This document shows, in pieces, positions 14,482-21,803 of a DNA stretch of 45,381 bases. A program made the position numbers and the translations under genes. The stretch is from an uncultured Clostridia bacterium (GTDB taxonomy: Bacteria > Bacillota > Clostridia > Christensenellales > Borkfalkiaceae): positions 1 to 45,381 of the forward strand of contig CANQMX010000013.1 of assembly GCA_947625095.1 (NCBI GenBank), read 5' to 3'. The notes under the pieces are model-generated. The model did not search any database, was not told the DNA's origin, and worked only from the letters and a program-made list of their open reading frames with translations. Every line of letters starts with the position of its first letter. Position 1 is the first letter of the stretch.

Positions 14482-15090
14482 TTATCTGCAATTGCAGCAC
14501 AGGTTGAAGAGGCAGTTGACGCACAGGTAAGTATAGCACATGGAAGCGCACGTCGCGCACCAATTGCCCCCCATCTGTTCGCCGTCCGAGACGGGGTCGG
14601 GGTTGGTGTTGGGCGCGCCGCCCGTCTGCTGCTGGTACTGCGCGCGATTGTTGAGTTTATCGTACGCAGAGCGATATTTTTCATTGTTGGGTTCGAGTTG
14701 CAGGGCGATCTCGAGTTGCTTCTTGCACTCGTTGATCCAATTTTTTTTGTAGAAGACGACGGACTGCAGATAGTGCCATTCGGCGTTCCTCTCGTTGAAG
14801 CCGTCGAGGAGTTTTTGTGCGCCCGCGAGATCCCCGCTGCGGATGGCGTCGCCCACCGCGGCGAAGGCGTCCGTGCCCGAGGTGTTCTGCTTCTTCTCGC
14901 GCCGCTCGTCCATGACCTCCCGATAGGCGGTCTCGAGCCGCGTGAGCATACGGGCGGCGTTGTTGCCCTCCTCGCCGTCCTTCCACTTGTCCTCGTTGTA
15001 CTGCGCTTTGAGGCGCTTGTAACTTTCCTCGATCTCCTCGTCCGTCGCGGTCTCTTCCACCTGCAAAATTTTGTAATTTTCCCGATCCAT
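14482..15090 (-). CDS. Degenerate J-domain protein with Cys-rich tail
   Basis: A 202-residue protein. Residues ~4-70 have J-domain helices (NYKILQVEETATDEEIEESY ... RLETAYREVMDE), but the HPD tripeptide that stimulates Hsp70 is replaced by a YNEDKW segment, so DnaK activation is unlikely. A middle TPR-like stretch (~85-150, SGDLAGAQKLLDGFNERNAE, VVFYKKNWINECKKQLEIAL) is followed by a polar linker and a C-terminal tail with about eight cysteines (from CATCASMCYTYLCVNC to the CCNC ending) that could bind metal or be membrane-associated. It sits between DUF5685 and a membrane protein, with gaps of three to four bases. Confidence 0.8.
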   Translation of the reverse strand: MDRENYKILQVEETATDEEIEESYKRLKAQYNEDKWKDGEEGNNAARMLTRLETAYREVMDERREKKQNTSGTDAFAAVGDAIRSGDLAGAQKLLDGFNERNAEWHYLQSVVFYKKNWINECKKQLEIALQLEPNNEKYRSAYDKLNNRAQYQQQTGGAPNTNPDPVSDGEQMGGNWCATCASMCYTYLCVNCLFNLCCNCR

Positions 15091-15094
15091 GATT

Positions 15095-15976
15095 TTATTT
15101 TACTCCGCTTAGTATTTTTTCTTGCATTTTTGCGCGCTTTTCTCCCCGCATCACCCGTTCGGTCTCGAGGGGGATCCCGCGCAGGATGACGTTATCCGTC
15201 AGGTCGCGGTTGAAAAAGAAGGTGATCCCCGCAAGGTTCTCCCGCAGGGAGAAAAACAGCGTATCGAACAAAAATTTTATCTCCTCGCCGTCCTTTTGCA
15301 TGAGTTCGGCGCGGCTACCCCGCCCGTAGGCGAGCACAAAGGGGTTGTAGTTTTGCTTTTTGACGTCCTTATCGTAGTCGTCGAGGGCGTCGATGAGGTA
15401 CACCCACTTTCCGAGACCGTAGAAAAGTTCACCTGTCGCCTCCGTCGCCCTGTCCTTCAAGAGGTAGTCGGAAAGTTCGCGCATCATCTTTGCCGTGGGG
15501 TCGGCGGCGATGTCGGGCGAAGCAACGCGGTTTTTTTCCGCCGCCGCCTGCTCCTTCATGTACGTCTCCACGAGGGCGACGAGTTTGGGGTAATTTTTCT
15601 TCGCGCGCTTGAAGCCCTTTTTGAACCACAGCCGCTTGCCCCTGCCCCTGCCGCCGTCCTCGATGTCATCGGTGAGTTTGTAGTAGGCGAGCACGGTGTT
15701 GAGCGCGCCGAGCTCCTCGGTGAGTTCATCCACCGCGGCGATGGGGCGCTTTCTGATGGCGTGCTCGAAGCAATTTTGCCGCTCAATCTTCACGTCGACG
15801 CCCGCGATGTTGTGCAAAAGGGCGGAGAGAAAGGTGACATCGTAGGTCAGCCCGATGCGCGCCCGCTGGCCGCACGCCTTGCTTATGCCCTTGCACAGGC
15901 CGCAGTACATCGCGCGGTAGAGCATATAGTCCTTGATGAAGAGGTTGGGCAGATCGTATTTTACATACCCGAACAC
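15095..15976 (-). CDS. DUF5685 family protein
   Basis: A 293-residue protein of the DUF5685 family, known mainly from Clostridia and of unknown function. Hallmarks are the start MFGYVKYDLPNLFIKDYMLY, the YCGLCKGISKACG cysteine motif (~29-41), LTYDVTFLSALLH, and ALNTVLAYYKLTDDIED with acidic residues. A GLGKWVYLIDALDDYDKD segment (~220-237), with D-rich helices, recalls all-alpha isoprenoid-synthase-like or metal-binding folds (weak inference). It starts three bases after the trpS stop. Its neighbours, a J-like protein and a membrane protein, suggest one shared membrane-linked process. Confidence 0.82.
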   Translation of the reverse strand: MFGYVKYDLPNLFIKDYMLYRAMYCGLCKGISKACGQRARIGLTYDVTFLSALLHNIAGVDVKIERQNCFEHAIRKRPIAAVDELTEELGALNTVLAYYKLTDDIEDGGRGRGKRLWFKKGFKRAKKNYPKLVALVETYMKEQAAAEKNRVASPDIAADPTAKMMRELSDYLLKDRATEATGELFYGLGKWVYLIDALDDYDKDVKKQNYNPFVLAYGRGSRAELMQKDGEEIKFLFDTLFFSLRENLAGITFFFNRDLTDNVILRGIPLETERVMRGEKRAKMQEKILSGVK

Positions 15977-15979
15977 GGC

Positions 15980-16975
15980 TTATTCTCCACGGTAGAAGCC
16001 CACCTTGCGGTACACCTTGTCGAGGGTGCGACGGGCGACTTTGAAGGCGCGCTCTGCGCCCCCCTTCAAGATCTCGGCGAGATACTTCTTATCGGCGAGC
16101 AGCCTCTGCCGCTCGCTCTGGATGGGTGCGAGGGCATCCGCGACCGTCTCCCCCACGGCGAGTTTGAATTCCCCGTAGCCCGCGCCCGCAAAGGTCTTTT
16201 CCGCCTCCTCCACGGTGCAGCCCGCAAAGGCCGCGTAGATGTTGAGGAGGTTGCTCACCCCCGGCTTGTCCTCGGCGGCGCGCACCTCGCTGCCGCTGTC
16301 GGTGACGGCGCGCTTGAACTTGCGGAGGATCGTATCCCTGTCGTCGGTGAGGAACACGGCGGCGTTGGGGTTTTCATCCGACTTTGACATCTTCTTGGAG
16401 GGGTCTTGTAAAGATCGGATGCTCGCGCCGTCCCGCTTTATGAGCGGTTCGGGCACGCGGAAGGTCTCGCCGTAGCGGTTGTTGAAGCGGATGGCGATAT
16501 CCCGCGCGAGTTCGACGTGCTGCTTTTGGTCCGCGCCGACGGGCACATAGTCGGCGAGGTATAGGAGGATATCCGCCGCCATGAGCACGGGATAGTCCAT
16601 AAGCCCCATGTTCACATTGTCGGCGTGCTTTTGCGATTTATCCTTGAACTGCGTCATGCGGGAGGCCTCGCCCACATAGGTGAGGGTGTTCAGCACCCAG
16701 CAAAGTTCGGCGTGCTGCGGCACGTGCGACTGCACGTAGAGCGCGCACTGCGCGGGGTCAAGCCCGCAGGCGAGGTAGGTCGCCGCGAGTTCCAGAGTGT
16801 GGCGGCGCAGTTCGGCGGGTTCTTGCTTTACCGTAATGGCGTGCAGGTCGGCGATGGCGTAAAAGCAGTCGTACTCCTGCTGCATGGCGAGCCAATTGCG
16901 GATAGCGCCCGTATAATTGCCGATGGTGAGGTTTCCGCTCGGCTGAACGGCCGAGTACATCACTTTCATATCCAT
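15980..16975 (-). CDS. trpS: Tryptophan--tRNA ligase
   Basis: Class I tryptophanyl-tRNA synthetase (331 residues), charging tRNA-Trp. The HIGH-equivalent lies in PSGNLTIGNYTGAI (~10-23) and the KMSKS loop in PSKKMSKSDENP (~190-201). Other conserved segments are YADLHA-like IADLHAITV and GLDPAQCALYVQSHVPQH. The frame is open ~100 codons upstream, but ATG at 16975 (or 16969) gives the family N-terminus and lies just after a good promoter. The leader is only ~20 bases, so no T-box is present. It heads a six-gene operon running to 12198 with gaps of three to four bases throughout. Confidence 0.96.
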   Translation of the reverse strand: MDMKVMYSAVQPSGNLTIGNYTGAIRNWLAMQQEYDCFYAIADLHAITVKQEPAELRRHTLELAATYLACGLDPAQCALYVQSHVPQHAELCWVLNTLTYVGEASRMTQFKDKSQKHADNVNMGLMDYPVLMAADILLYLADYVPVGADQKQHVELARDIAIRFNNRYGETFRVPEPLIKRDGASIRSLQDPSKKMSKSDENPNAAVFLTDDRDTILRKFKRAVTDSGSEVRAAEDKPGVSNLLNIYAAFAGCTVEEAEKTFAGAGYGEFKLAVGETVADALAPIQSERQRLLADKKYLAEILKGGAERAFKVARRTLDKVYRKVGFYRGE

Positions 16976-16996
16976 ATAAATACCCAGTTTACGGAC

Positions 16997-17025
16997 ATTA
17001 TACCATATTTCCTTGCAAATTGCAA
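16997..17025 (-). promoter_or_regulatory. Promoter of the trpS operon
   Basis: TTGCAA (17020-17025), 17-base spacer, TATAAT (16997-17002) on the minus strand. Confidence 0.85.
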
Positions 17026-17097
17026 CGCCTATCCGCGCGCCTTTTCGCGAAATTTCATAAGACGCATACATTCCCGCGCAAAAAAAGCGCAAAATCG

Positions 17098-17126
17098 TTG
17101 AAATTTTCGCAAAATTCGTGTATACT
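17098..17126 (+). promoter_or_regulatory. Promoter of the BspA-like lipoprotein gene
   Basis: TTGAAA (17098-17103), 17-base spacer, TATACT (17121-17126). The start is expected near 17132-17133, exactly where the long leader stem begins. Confidence 0.75.
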
Positions 17127-17131
17127 GAAAG

Positions 17132-17225
17132 CACCACACAAGTTTCATAGAATTTCGTCGGGTGCACAAATTGGCATTGTGCATCTCTCTCATATATCCC
17201 GGCGGATATTGGAACTTGTGTGGTG
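17132..17225 (+). ncRNA. Structured 5' leader (possible riboswitch or attenuator), unassigned class
   Basis: A closing stem of 13 perfect pairs, CACCACACAAGTT (17132-17144) with AACTTGTGTGGTG (17213-17225), encloses two hairpins: TGCACAA/TTGTGCA (17163-17183, loop ATTGGCA) and ATATCC/GGATAT (17194-17209, loop CGGC). A 17-18-base single-stranded segment precedes the first hairpin. This makes a three-way junction starting at the transcript's first base. A terminator follows at 17252-17286. It does not match the T-box, SAM, c-di-GMP, lysine or glycine motifs I know. Confidence 0.55.
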
Positions 17226-17232
17226 ACAGATC

Positions 17233-17286
17233 CAAGGGGAGATGACCTTGCGGTGTATCCCTGCGGATACACCTTAATTTTTTATT
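17233..17286 (+). terminator. Intrinsic terminator in the lipoprotein leader
   Basis: GGTGTATCC/GGATACACC with loop CTGC (17252-17273) is followed by TTAATTTTTTATT, before the ribosome site of the gene. A small hairpin CAAGG/CCTTG (17233-17250) precedes it and could be part of a switch. Confidence 0.65.
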
Positions 17287-17303
17287 CCAAGGAGGAAACC
17301 ACT

Positions 17304-19058
17304 ATGCACAAGAGGGTATTCACCACTGCTCTCGCACTTCTTTGCGCCGCCTGTCTCCTGGCGGGCTGCTCAAAGACGCCCTTCACCCCCGGCAAAAACC
17401 CGGGGACGACCCCGCCGCAGGATGATCCGCCGAAGGACGACCCCACGCAGGACGACCCGACGGAGATCGTGGGCGCGACCGACTATCTCACCCACGGGGA
17501 AACGCACACGCAGGACAAAAATTTTTCCGCGGGCTACCACACGTGGGGCACGGACAACACCTGCACCGTCTGCGGCTACACCCTGCCCGTCACCGAGGGG
17601 CTTATATACACCGCGGTTGAGGGCGGCCTCAAAGTCGGCTACGATTGGGAGAACGCCACACTGACCGCGGCGGAGACCGTTGTCATTCCCGCCTATCATG
17701 ACGGAAAAAAGGTCGTCGAAGTGCAGGGGTATTATGACGGCCAAACGGCTTCCGAGACCCGCTTTGCGGGCGCAGCGTTCAAGACCGTCTCCGTGCCGAG
17801 CACCGTCAAGACCATTCCGACTTTCACCTTTTTCGGCAATGAGGCGCTTGAAACCGCCTACATCGGCGGCGGCACGCTCGGCGATGAAGTTTTCGCCTGC
17901 TCTTCCGTAAAGAAGGCGATCATCAAGGCGCAGTCCATCGGCGATATGACGTTTACTTATACGACGGACGGCAAAACCATGACTCCCTGCCCCATCGAGG
18001 AGGCGGAGATCGACTGCACGGGCGCGATCGGCGGCTATACGTTCTATACCTGCCCCAACCTCGTCAAGGCTAAGATCGCGGGCGCGACCGTCGGCGACTG
18101 CACCTTTTATCGGTGCGCCGCCCTCGAAGAGGCGGAAATTCTGCACGCAAGCACGATCGGAGAGCGAACCTTCCAGGAATGCAAGGCGCTCGAAAAGGTG
18201 ACCCTTCCCGAAAACCTTTCCGCCATTCCCGCGAAAATGTTTTGGTTCTGCACCCATCTGCGCGAGTGCGAAATTCCAGAGACAGTGACGGAGATCGGCG
18301 ACTATGCTTTCGACGAGTGCCGCCATCTCATCCGCATCACCCTCCCCGCGGGTCTGCAAACGGTGGGAGAGGACGCCTTCAAACTGTGCGGACGGCTCGC
18401 GGAGATCTGCAACCTCTCCGACCTCGAGTTTGAGCCGCACGCCGAGAACCCCGCGAACGAAGTTTCCTTCCTCGGCGTCTACACCGACGTCATCGTCACT
18501 GAAAAATCGCAGATGGGGACGTTCACGGAAAAGGACGATTTCCTCTTCTACAAGTCTGCGGCGGGGAAGAACTACCTCGTCTGCTACGACGGCGACACCG
18601 CCGACCTCACCCTCCCTGCCGCCGCACCCGACGGATCCAAATATGTCGTCCACGGGTACGCGTTCGACACGTTGGATTTTGACCTCACTTCCGTAACGAT
18701 CGGGGATGGCGTGACCGCGCTCGGCTACGGGGCGTTCAGCAACTGCAAGAAACTCACGTCCGTCACGTTCGGGAACTGCCTTGAAAGGATCGGCGACTAC
18801 TGCTTCAACAGTACGCCCCTTCTCACGGAAGTCACCCTCCCCGCGAGCCTCAACTACATCGGCCATGCGGCTTTCTGGACTTCGAGATCGACATACGGTC
18901 TCCAGAGAGCGACCTTTGCCGAGCCGACGGGCTGGACGTGGCAAGGCGACGCCAAAGAGCCTGTCGACCTCTCCAACCCCGCGCAGAACGCGCAGTATCT
19001 CGCGCACACCTCGAACGGCGCGCCAAACCTCTATTGGCAGCGCACGACGACCGACTGA
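17304..19058 (+). CDS. BspA-like leucine-rich-repeat lipoprotein
   Basis: A 584-residue surface lipoprotein. The signal peptide has a lipobox LLAGC (Cys ~22), so it is probably lipid-anchored outside the cell. A Pro/Asp/Thr-rich spacer (~28-50) follows, then a short Cys-containing HTWGTDNTCTVCGYTLP segment, then BspA/LRR_5 repeats over ~130-560 with the recurring pattern of a phenylalanine-rich turn and ITLP, VTLP or VTIGDGV strands. Such proteins act in adhesion or carbohydrate/protein contact; the ligand is unknown. ATG at 17304 follows AAGGAGG. The preceding leader carries a junction structure and a terminator, so expression is probably conditional. Confidence 0.88.
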   Translation: MHKRVFTTALALLCAACLLAGCSKTPFTPGKNPGTTPPQDDPPKDDPTQDDPTEIVGATDYLTHGETHTQDKNFSAGYHTWGTDNTCTVCGYTLPVTEGLIYTAVEGGLKVGYDWENATLTAAETVVIPAYHDGKKVVEVQGYYDGQTASETRFAGAAFKTVSVPSTVKTIPTFTFFGNEALETAYIGGGTLGDEVFACSSVKKAIIKAQSIGDMTFTYTTDGKTMTPCPIEEAEIDCTGAIGGYTFYTCPNLVKAKIAGATVGDCTFYRCAALEEAEILHASTIGERTFQECKALEKVTLPENLSAIPAKMFWFCTHLRECEIPETVTEIGDYAFDECRHLIRITLPAGLQTVGEDAFKLCGRLAEICNLSDLEFEPHAENPANEVSFLGVYTDVIVTEKSQMGTFTEKDDFLFYKSAAGKNYLVCYDGDTADLTLPAAAPDGSKYVVHGYAFDTLDFDLTSVTIGDGVTALGYGAFSNCKKLTSVTFGNCLERIGDYCFNSTPLLTEVTLPASLNYIGHAAFWTSRSTYGLQRATFAEPTGWTWQGDAKEPVDLSNPAQNAQYLAHTSNGAPNLYWQRTTTD

Positions 19059-19100
19059 CCGCATTTTATCCCCTTTCCCTTTTGGGGGGCACAAAACCTC

Positions 19101-19140
19101 ACAACAAAACGGCCGCCCCGCGAAACTTACGCGGAGCGGC
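19101..19140 (-). terminator. Terminator of thrC
   Basis: Stem GCCGCTCCGCG/CGCGGGGCGGC on the minus strand followed by GTTTTGTTGTG, some 60 bases after the thrC stop. It may partly serve the convergent lipoprotein gene. Confidence 0.65.
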
Positions 19141-19198
19141 TTCCCATTTCCCCCATATCTGTCCGCAGATCGCGGCGAAAACCACGCCGCAAAATGCG

Positions 19199-20692
19199 TC
19201 ACAAAAACTTTTTGACTTCCTCAAACATCTTGTCCACGCCCACCACCGTCTTGAAGCGCGGCGGCTTATAGCGGATGGCCTTCAAACTCTCGGGCACTTT
19301 CATGGCGGTGAGCAAATGGATGCGCTTGACGCCCTTGAAACTATCCTTCACGTCGTTGCCCGTGAGGGCGTACAAAACATCCTGCGGGAACTTATACGGG
19401 CTTGCCGTGGAGACGACCACGATGGGGTTCAAATCCGCCTTGGGGTCATCCTTTTTGCACTTTTCCTCGTATCTTTGGGCGACGCTCATCGCAACGCCCG
19501 TGTGGGTATCCATGGGGTAGCCGTAGTCCATAAAGAAGTCGTACATACACTCCACCGTGCCGTCCTCGTCGGTGCAATCGGCGTAGAAACTTTCGCGCAT
19601 GGCGGCAAGTTCGCGCGCCCCCACGGAGTACTTCCCCGTCTGCGAAAGCGACTTCATGCGCTCCGCCGTCTTGCCCGCGTCCCTGCCCGAAAGCTCGAAG
19701 ATGAGCCGCTCCAAATTGGAGGAGATGAGGATATCCATGGAGGGCGACATCGTCCTGTAAAACGGCCGCTTGGCGTTGTAAGCTCCGTTCGCAAAGAAGT
19801 CGGTGAGCACGCAGTTCTTGTTGGAGGCGCACACGAGTTTGCCCACGGGCAGCCCCATTTTTTTCGCGTAGTAGGCGGCAAGGATGTTGCCGAAGTTGCC
19901 CGTCGGCACGCAAAAGTCCACCTTATCGCCGAATTTTATCTGGTCGGAGGTCACCAAATCGCAGTACGCCGAGAAGTAATAGGCGATCTGCGGCGCCAAT
20001 CTTCCGAAGTTGATGGAGTTGGCGGAGGAGAGCAGATACCCCCGTTCTTTTAACAGCGTTTTGCATTTTTCGCTGTTCATGATGCGCTTGACGCCCGTCT
20101 GGCAGTCGTCGAAATTGCCCCGTACGGCAACGACGTTCACATTGTCCCCGTCCGTCGTGCACATCTGCAACTTCTGCATCTTGGAGACGCCGTCGTCGGG
20201 GTAGAACACCATGATTTTGACGCCCTCTTTGTCGCGGAAACCCTCCAAAGCCGCCTTGCCCGTGTCGCCGCTCGTAGCCACCAGAATGAGGATCTTCTCC
20301 TTGATGCCCAAAAGGTCGCACCCCTTCCTGAGGAGGTGGGGCAGCACGGTGAGCGCCATATCCTTGAAGGCGCAGGTCGGGCCGTGGAAGAGTTCGAGCA
20401 TATACATTCCGTTGTCGAGGCGGACGAGGGGGGCGGCGTCGCCGTCCTCGAACTGCGCGTACGCCTCTTTCGCCGCGTCGAGCAGTTCCTTCTTGTCGTA
20501 CTCATCGAAGTACTTGGAGAGGATGCAGGCCGCGCGCTCGGGGTAGTCCATGCCGCACAGCGCGTCGAACTCGGCGGGGGTTACGGACGGGAAATTTTCG
20601 GGCACGAACAACCCGCCGTCGTCGGCGATGCCCTTGACGACGGCCTCCGCGCCCGTCACTCTTTGATTTCCTCTCGTGCTGATAAAATACAT
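19199..20692 (-). CDS. thrC: Threonine synthase
   Basis: PLP-dependent threonine synthase (497 residues), converting O-phosphohomoserine to threonine. The PLP lysine lies in FHGPTCAFKDMAL (~residue 113), and the phosphate-binding loop in VATSGDTGKAALEGF. Start STRGNQRV and the long form with an extra domain (ALTGNDVKDSFKGVKRIH near the C-terminus) fit the ~500-residue yeast/E. coli-like subgroup. ATG at 20692 gives the family N-terminus; the ribosome site is weak (TGGTGAT). It lies 88 bases after the P-loop gene and may share its promoter. Confidence 0.95.
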   Translation of the reverse strand: MYFISTRGNQRVTGAEAVVKGIADDGGLFVPENFPSVTPAEFDALCGMDYPERAACILSKYFDEYDKKELLDAAKEAYAQFEDGDAAPLVRLDNGMYMLELFHGPTCAFKDMALTVLPHLLRKGCDLLGIKEKILILVATSGDTGKAALEGFRDKEGVKIMVFYPDDGVSKMQKLQMCTTDGDNVNVVAVRGNFDDCQTGVKRIMNSEKCKTLLKERGYLLSSANSINFGRLAPQIAYYFSAYCDLVTSDQIKFGDKVDFCVPTGNFGNILAAYYAKKMGLPVGKLVCASNKNCVLTDFFANGAYNAKRPFYRTMSPSMDILISSNLERLIFELSGRDAGKTAERMKSLSQTGKYSVGARELAAMRESFYADCTDEDGTVECMYDFFMDYGYPMDTHTGVAMSVAQRYEEKCKKDDPKADLNPIVVVSTASPYKFPQDVLYALTGNDVKDSFKGVKRIHLLTAMKVPESLKAIRYKPPRFKTVVGVDKMFEEVKKFL

Positions 20693-20780
20693 AATTATCA
20701 CCAAATGCGCGCCCATAGAGGGCGCGCAAGCCATGCGCGGCGGCAACCGCGCTCCTTTTGCAATGGGTTATACGCCGTTA

Positions 20781-21188
20781 TTACAGATATTTCTTGGCGA
20801 AGTCGGGCAGCTCTTCCTCGGCGCAGCTGCAGGTGATGGTGATCTCGAGGCCGCGCATTTCGGCGACTTTTTCCATCATATAGAAGAATTTTGCCATTTC
20901 GCCGATGCCCTTTCCCGCGATGCGCGCAATGCCGTCGACGTAGATATATTCGTTATCGTAATTGGCGGCGATCGCGCCCTTTACGAAGCCGCAGAGGGCG
21001 TCCTCGCCGGCGATGGCGTAATCGGAGCAATCGATGAAGCGGATCTCGCGCTTTAAGTCGTACATATAGCGCTTGGTATCGGTGATGAAGATGAGGTGTC
21101 CCTTGGCGACGGCCACCGCATTGTTGGCGGCGGCGATGATCTTTTTGGTTTTCCCGCTGCCCTTTGGTCCGCAAATGATTTTGATCAT
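20781..21188 (-). CDS. Small P-loop ATP-binding protein, function unknown
   Basis: A 135-residue protein with a Walker A loop GPKGSGKTKK (~7-16), a likely Walker B strand EYIYVDGIARI (~82-92), and a final strand ITITCSCAEEELPDF. It is shorter than most AAA or thymidine-kinase-like ATPases, although the size and Walker A start recall compact nucleotide-kinase-like folds. I do not recognise a family. ATG at 21188 follows GGAGGACTTC. Its promoter (21227-21255) is the only clear one ahead of thrC, so the two may be cotranscribed. Confidence 0.8.
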   Translation of the reverse strand: MIKIICGPKGSGKTKKIIAAANNAVAVAKGHLIFITDTKRYMYDLKREIRFIDCSDYAIAGEDALCGFVKGAIAANYDNEYIYVDGIARIAGKGIGEMAKFFYMMEKVAEMRGLEITITCSCAEEELPDFAKKYL

Positions 21189-21226
21189 GAAGTCCTCCTA
21201 CCTTATCGGCATATTTTGGTACTTTT

Positions 21227-21255
21227 ATTCTATCAAGTTTTCGACGACATTTCAA
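21227..21255 (-). promoter_or_regulatory. Promoter of the P-loop gene (and possibly thrC)
   Basis: TTGAAA (21250-21255), 17-base spacer, TAGAAT (21227-21232) on the minus strand. Confidence 0.7.
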
Positions 21256-21644
21256 GTGGTTTCCGAAAAATAGTTTGCGAAAATTCTTTTATGCGCTTTC
21301 CGCCCGTCTTTGTCCGCCTTTGCCCTATTCCCCCGCGTCATTCTGCCCCGCTACCATTATGTCATTTCGAGCGGAGCGTAGCGGCGCACGAAGTAGCGCA
21401 GTCGCCCCTAAAAATGTCATGTCGACCAAGCGTAGCGCGTGGAGACATCTCTACCTTATTCCCGCCCCCTCAGGGGAGCCTTCCTTGTGGCTTTCGGGAA
21501 AGGCGACCTATGATATGTGGAGCCTTTCTCCGCAATGGGGGACACAGGGGGAGGAGCACTGTAAATAATGTGCCTTAGGCGGAATTTACTTCCGCCGCCC
21601 CGCGCGCACTATTTACAATCCAAGCGCGGCACGAGCCGTAGGCG
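21256..21644. repeat. Repeat mosaic upstream of the P-loop gene
   Basis: No gene is seen. It holds a double family C element (21361-21451), a CCCCTC/GAGGGG hairpin near 21465, a piece with a GGCGGAA-tttac-TTCCGCC hairpin (about 21573-21593), and a family G piece (about 21595-21640: GCGCGCACTATT, GCGCGGCACGAGCC) that continues into family E copy 3. Confidence 0.6.
21361..21451 (+). repeat. Family C double element
   Basis: First unit opens TCATTTCGAGCGG; second unit is ATGTCGACCA ... TGGAGACAT. The GTC/GAC pair in the second unit replaces TTC/GAA of the unit at 29364-29400, keeping the pairing. Confidence 0.7.
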
Positions 21645-21803
21645 ATGTAGGGCGACTCAATTTGCCACACACTTGCGGCTTAATGTCTGTTCGAGCGAAT
21701 GAGAGGTCGACCCGAGAGGACGCAAAACGCCTGTTTCCTCGTTAAATTTGTTTTTGAGCATACGCCCCAAAGGGGCGGAGACGAAAAAAGAAATTTAACG
21801 AAA
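21645..21803 (-). repeat. Family E stop-codon-linked element, copy 3
   Basis: Minus orientation, abutting the stop codon of the aminotransferase. The stem is GTTAAATTT/AAATTTAAC, nine perfect pairs. Its loop is enlarged by a GCCCC-ttt-GGGGC hairpin. Downstream blocks GAGGAA, CATTAAGCC and GTGTGGCAAAT match copies 1 and 2; the middle part is diverged. Confidence 0.7.

Noticed and set aside
16976..17060. T-box leader for trpS
   Set aside because: The promoter is about 20 bases from the start codon, leaving no room for a T-box.
17132..17225. Leader as a known ribozyme or riboswitch
   Set aside because: No hammerhead (CUGAUGA), twister, SAM, lysine, glycine or c-di-GMP signatures were recognised by eye; left unassigned.
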